6,879 nt of DNA. It comes from CAJYAN01 sp046484825. GTDB lineage: Bacteria; Pseudomonadota; Gammaproteobacteria; UBA6429; Thiohalophilaceae. The DNA is taken from contig JAWOIE010000193.1 in the NCBI GenBank assembly GCA_046484825.1, positions 1-6,879 on the forward strand. The letters run 5' to 3'. Positions 5,192-6,879 of the stretch are shown here, piece after piece. Numbering within the stretch: position 1 is the stretch's first letter; every line of letters begins with the position of its first letter. The notes below the pieces were generated by a model. That model made no database searches and was not told where the DNA came from. It saw only the letters and a program-made list of their open reading frames with translations. The position numbers and the translations under genes were made by a program.

Positions 5192-6664
5192 ATGTTTAAA
5201 CGCCTCTCCAGTAAACTCTTCGTAACACTGTTTGCCCTGTTATTGATGATGTCGCTCAGCTTTGTCGGGTTTGCCCTGTGGAGTGCGCCGATGTTTTTAC
5301 AGGAGCTAAATCAAAAACTGAATCTACAGTTGGCGGAGAATATTGTTAATGAAAAAAAACTGATGCTGAACACCGAGGTCAACCACGAGGCCATGCAGTC
5401 GGTGTTTATGGGCCTGATGCTGGTCAACCCCGCCATTGAGGTCTATCTCACGGATACCGAGGGGCGGTTGCTGGCGTATTCCGCGCCGAAGGGCGTGGTC
5501 AAACGCCAGCAGATTGATCTGCGGCCGGTACAACAGTTTCTTGCCCAGGAGTCGCCATTTCCGCTGCTGGGGAATGACCCGCGTGACCTGAGGCGTGACA
5601 AGGTATTTTCCGCAGCCCCCATTTATGAACATGGGGCCCTGCAGGGCTATCTGTATATAGTGCTGGGGGGGCAGGCCTATGACTCGGTCGTGGACCTATT
5701 GCAGTCCAGTTATGTCCTGCGCCTGTGGACCGTTGGCGTACTGATTAGTTTGCTGGTGGCACTGCTGGCCGGTTTTATGGTGTTGCGCCATATTACCCGC
5801 CGCGTGCAGCAGCTGGCCGGCGCCATGGAGCGTTTCAAGCAAAGTGATTTTCAGCAGAGCGTTGATATTATCGACCGTCTTGACGGCCGCCGCGGTGATG
5901 AAATCGATCAGCTGGGTTTGACCTTTCGTGAGATGTCCGAACGCATTATCCATCAGGTCAAGCTACTGCAGCATAACGATGCCGCGCGTCGCGAAATGGT
6001 GGCGAACGTCTCGCATGACCTGCGTACACCACTGGCCTCCCTGCAGGGCTACCTGGAGACGCTCAAGTTAAAGAGCGGGCAACTTGACGAGGCGCAGCGG
6101 CAGGACTATGTCGATATCGCCTACCGGCACAGTGAACGCCTGCGCAAACTCATTTCGGAATTGTTTGAACTGTCGACGCTGGAACATCAGGACGCCCGTT
6201 TGCACTACGAACCCTTCTCCATGAGTGAGCTGGTGCAGGATGTGTGTCAGAAGTTTCGTCTCGAGGCGGAGAACAAGAACCTGCAACTCACTACCCACCT
6301 GTCGACCGAGCCGGGTTTTGTCTCCGCGGATATCGGCCTCATCCAGCGGGTCCTGGAGAACCTCATCGAAAATGCCATCAAGTACACCCCTGAGGGTGGG
6401 CAGGTGACGGTGTCACTGCTGCTGGGCGCCGACACTATTACGACAACCATCACCGATACGGGGCAGGGGATTGCCGCCGCCGACCTGCCGCACGTCTTTG
6501 AGCGTTTTTATCGGGTAGAGAAACATCGCAATCTGGAGGGCACCGGTCTGGGGTTGGCCATTGCCCGACGCATTATGCAATTACACAACAGTTCCATTGA
6601 GGTGCAGTCCAGACCGGGGCAGGGGACGACTTTTTCGTTTCCGCTCCCGACCTGCCGCTTATAA
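5192..6664 (+). CDS. Membrane sensor histidine kinase, partner of the OmpR-type regulator
   Basis: A 490-residue inner-membrane kinase. Membrane helix 1 is about residues 9-30 and helix 2 about 177-198, enclosing a periplasmic domain of about 145 residues. Its part from 80 to 160 (E-V-Y-L-T-D-T-E-G-R-L-L-A-Y-S ... F-S-A-A-P-I-Y ... G-Y-L-Y-I-V-L-G-G) looks like a PAS/CACHE-type sensor fold. A HAMP linker (199-253) leads to the dimerisation helix with H275 in N-V-S-H-D-L-R-T-P-L. The ATPase domain has the N box E-N-L-I-E-N-A-I-K-Y-T (389-399), G1 D-T-G-Q-G-I (422-427), F box F-E-R-F-Y-R (436-441) and G2 G-T-G-L-G-L (450-455). All catalytic parts are intact. ATG 5192 is chosen because a basic MFKRLSSK precedes helix 1; the upstream GGGA is a weak ribosome-binding site. 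The stimulus cannot be deduced from the sequence. Confidence 0.95.
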   Translation: MFKRLSSKLFVTLFALLLMMSLSFVGFALWSAPMFLQELNQKLNLQLAENIVNEKKLMLNTEVNHEAMQSVFMGLMLVNPAIEVYLTDTEGRLLAYSAPKGVVKRQQIDLRPVQQFLAQESPFPLLGNDPRDLRRDKVFSAAPIYEHGALQGYLYIVLGGQAYDSVVDLLQSSYVLRLWTVGVLISLLVALLAGFMVLRHITRRVQQLAGAMERFKQSDFQQSVDIIDRLDGRRGDEIDQLGLTFREMSERIIHQVKLLQHNDAARREMVANVSHDLRTPLASLQGYLETLKLKSGQLDEAQRQDYVDIAYRHSERLRKLISELFELSTLEHQDARLHYEPFSMSELVQDVCQKFRLEAENKNLQLTTHLSTEPGFVSADIGLIQRVLENLIENAIKYTPEGGQVTVSLLLGADTITTTITDTGQGIAAADLPHVFERFYRVEKHRNLEGTGLGLAIARRIMQLHNSSIEVQSRPGQGTTFSFPLPTCRL

Positions 6665-6675
6665 CCAGTATTCCA

Positions 6676-6701
6676 CCGCAGGTCCGGCAGTTACGCTGCG
6701 G
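6676..6701 (+). terminator. Inverted repeat after the kinase gene, weak terminator candidate
   Basis: CCGCAG (6676-6681) and CTGCGG (6696-6701) form a perfect six-pair stem with a 14-base loop, 11 bases after the TAA of the kinase gene. No T run follows, so it may be only a 3' stabilising structure or chance. Confidence 0.22.
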
Positions 6702-6789
6702 GCGTGGGTAAAACCTATATAAAAAATGGACATTGAGTGCCGGCTTAGCAGGCCCGTCCCCAGTTCGTGCAAACCGGTATCACTACAAA

Positions 6790-6799
6790 TACTGCAGTA
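6790..6799. repeat. Ten-base palindrome just upstream of a promoter
   Basis: TACTGCAGTA is a perfect palindrome whose right end lies ten bases before the -35 element at 6810. Its place and symmetry suit a dimeric regulator's operator, but no specific regulator is recognised and a ten-base palindrome can occur by chance. Confidence 0.3.
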
Positions 6800-6809
6800 A
6801 TGTAAATTT

Positions 6810-6838
6810 TTGACACAGGTTGTGTTTTAGGCTGTATT
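6810..6838 (+). promoter_or_regulatory. Sigma70-type promoter pointing out of the window
   Basis: A perfect -35 TTGACA (6810-6815) is followed after exactly 17 bases by TGTATT (6833-6838), which matches the -10 consensus at four of six positions. Transcription would start near 6845 and run out of the window. AAAGG at 6871-6875 could be the ribosome-binding site of a gene starting at the very edge; alternatively an ATG at 6844 opens a frame that stays open to the end. Confidence 0.55.
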
Positions 6839-6879
6839 TCAGGCATGCGGGTCAATAGAATCACTGTCTTAAAGGTTAT

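Noticed and set aside
6727..6801. A 24-codon frame from ATG 6727 to TAA 6801
   Set aside because: It is very short, has no ribosome-binding site and no resemblance to a known peptide; probably chance.

Overview
The window looks like chromosomal housekeeping DNA from a gammaproteobacterium. The reasons are a DeaD/CsdA-type RNA helicase with a DbpA-like RNA-binding domain, a 67-residue CspA-family protein, a DUF3185 + YeaQ/GlsB pair of small membrane proteins, a MarC-family protein and an OmpR/EnvZ-type two-component system. Codon use is GC-biased and much the same across all the genes, while the gaps between them are richer in AT. I see no insertion sequence, integrase, tRNA, CRISPR array or other sign of an acquired island. 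Family assignments come from reading the translations; genus and species cannot be given.

Layout, left to right. Position 1-308 (+) is the C-terminal part of a TlpA/thioredoxin-fold protein, cut by the left edge just after the first cysteine of its CxxC site. A gene-poor gap follows (309-614) with some inverted repeats. Three membrane proteins come next on the + strand: DUF3185 (615-830), YeaQ/YmgE/GlsB family (843-1094) and MarC family (1200-1820). A 230-base gap carries a -10-like element and leads to the deaD/csdA-type helicase (2051-3904), closed by a textbook intrinsic terminator (3909-3940). A cold-shock protein gene (3975-4178, - strand) converges on that terminator. The 278-base divergent gap (4179-4456) separates the csp gene from an OmpR-family response regulator (4457-5167) and its histidine kinase (5192-6664), which form an operon. 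The right end (6665-6879) is non-coding as far as visible and holds a good sigma70-type promoter pointing out of the window.

How the genes fit together. The helicase and the cold-shock protein are both RNA-structure remodelers that typically act in cold adaptation and ribosome assembly; here they lie tail to tail across a nearly symmetric terminator. The csp leader carries a cold-box-like sequence and the typical AAAGGTAA ribosome-binding region. The two-component system is complete (all catalytic motifs present), but its periplasmic sensor domain gives no ligand away. The leader in front of the regulator has two pairs of TGA(C/A)-type repeats at 11-base spacing, the geometry OmpR-family regulators bind, so autoregulation is a reasonable inference.

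I found no clearly new biological system. The most useful leads are the 11-base repeat array before the response regulator, the cold-box-like element in the csp leader, the uncharacterised sensor domain and the palindrome-plus-promoter at the right edge.
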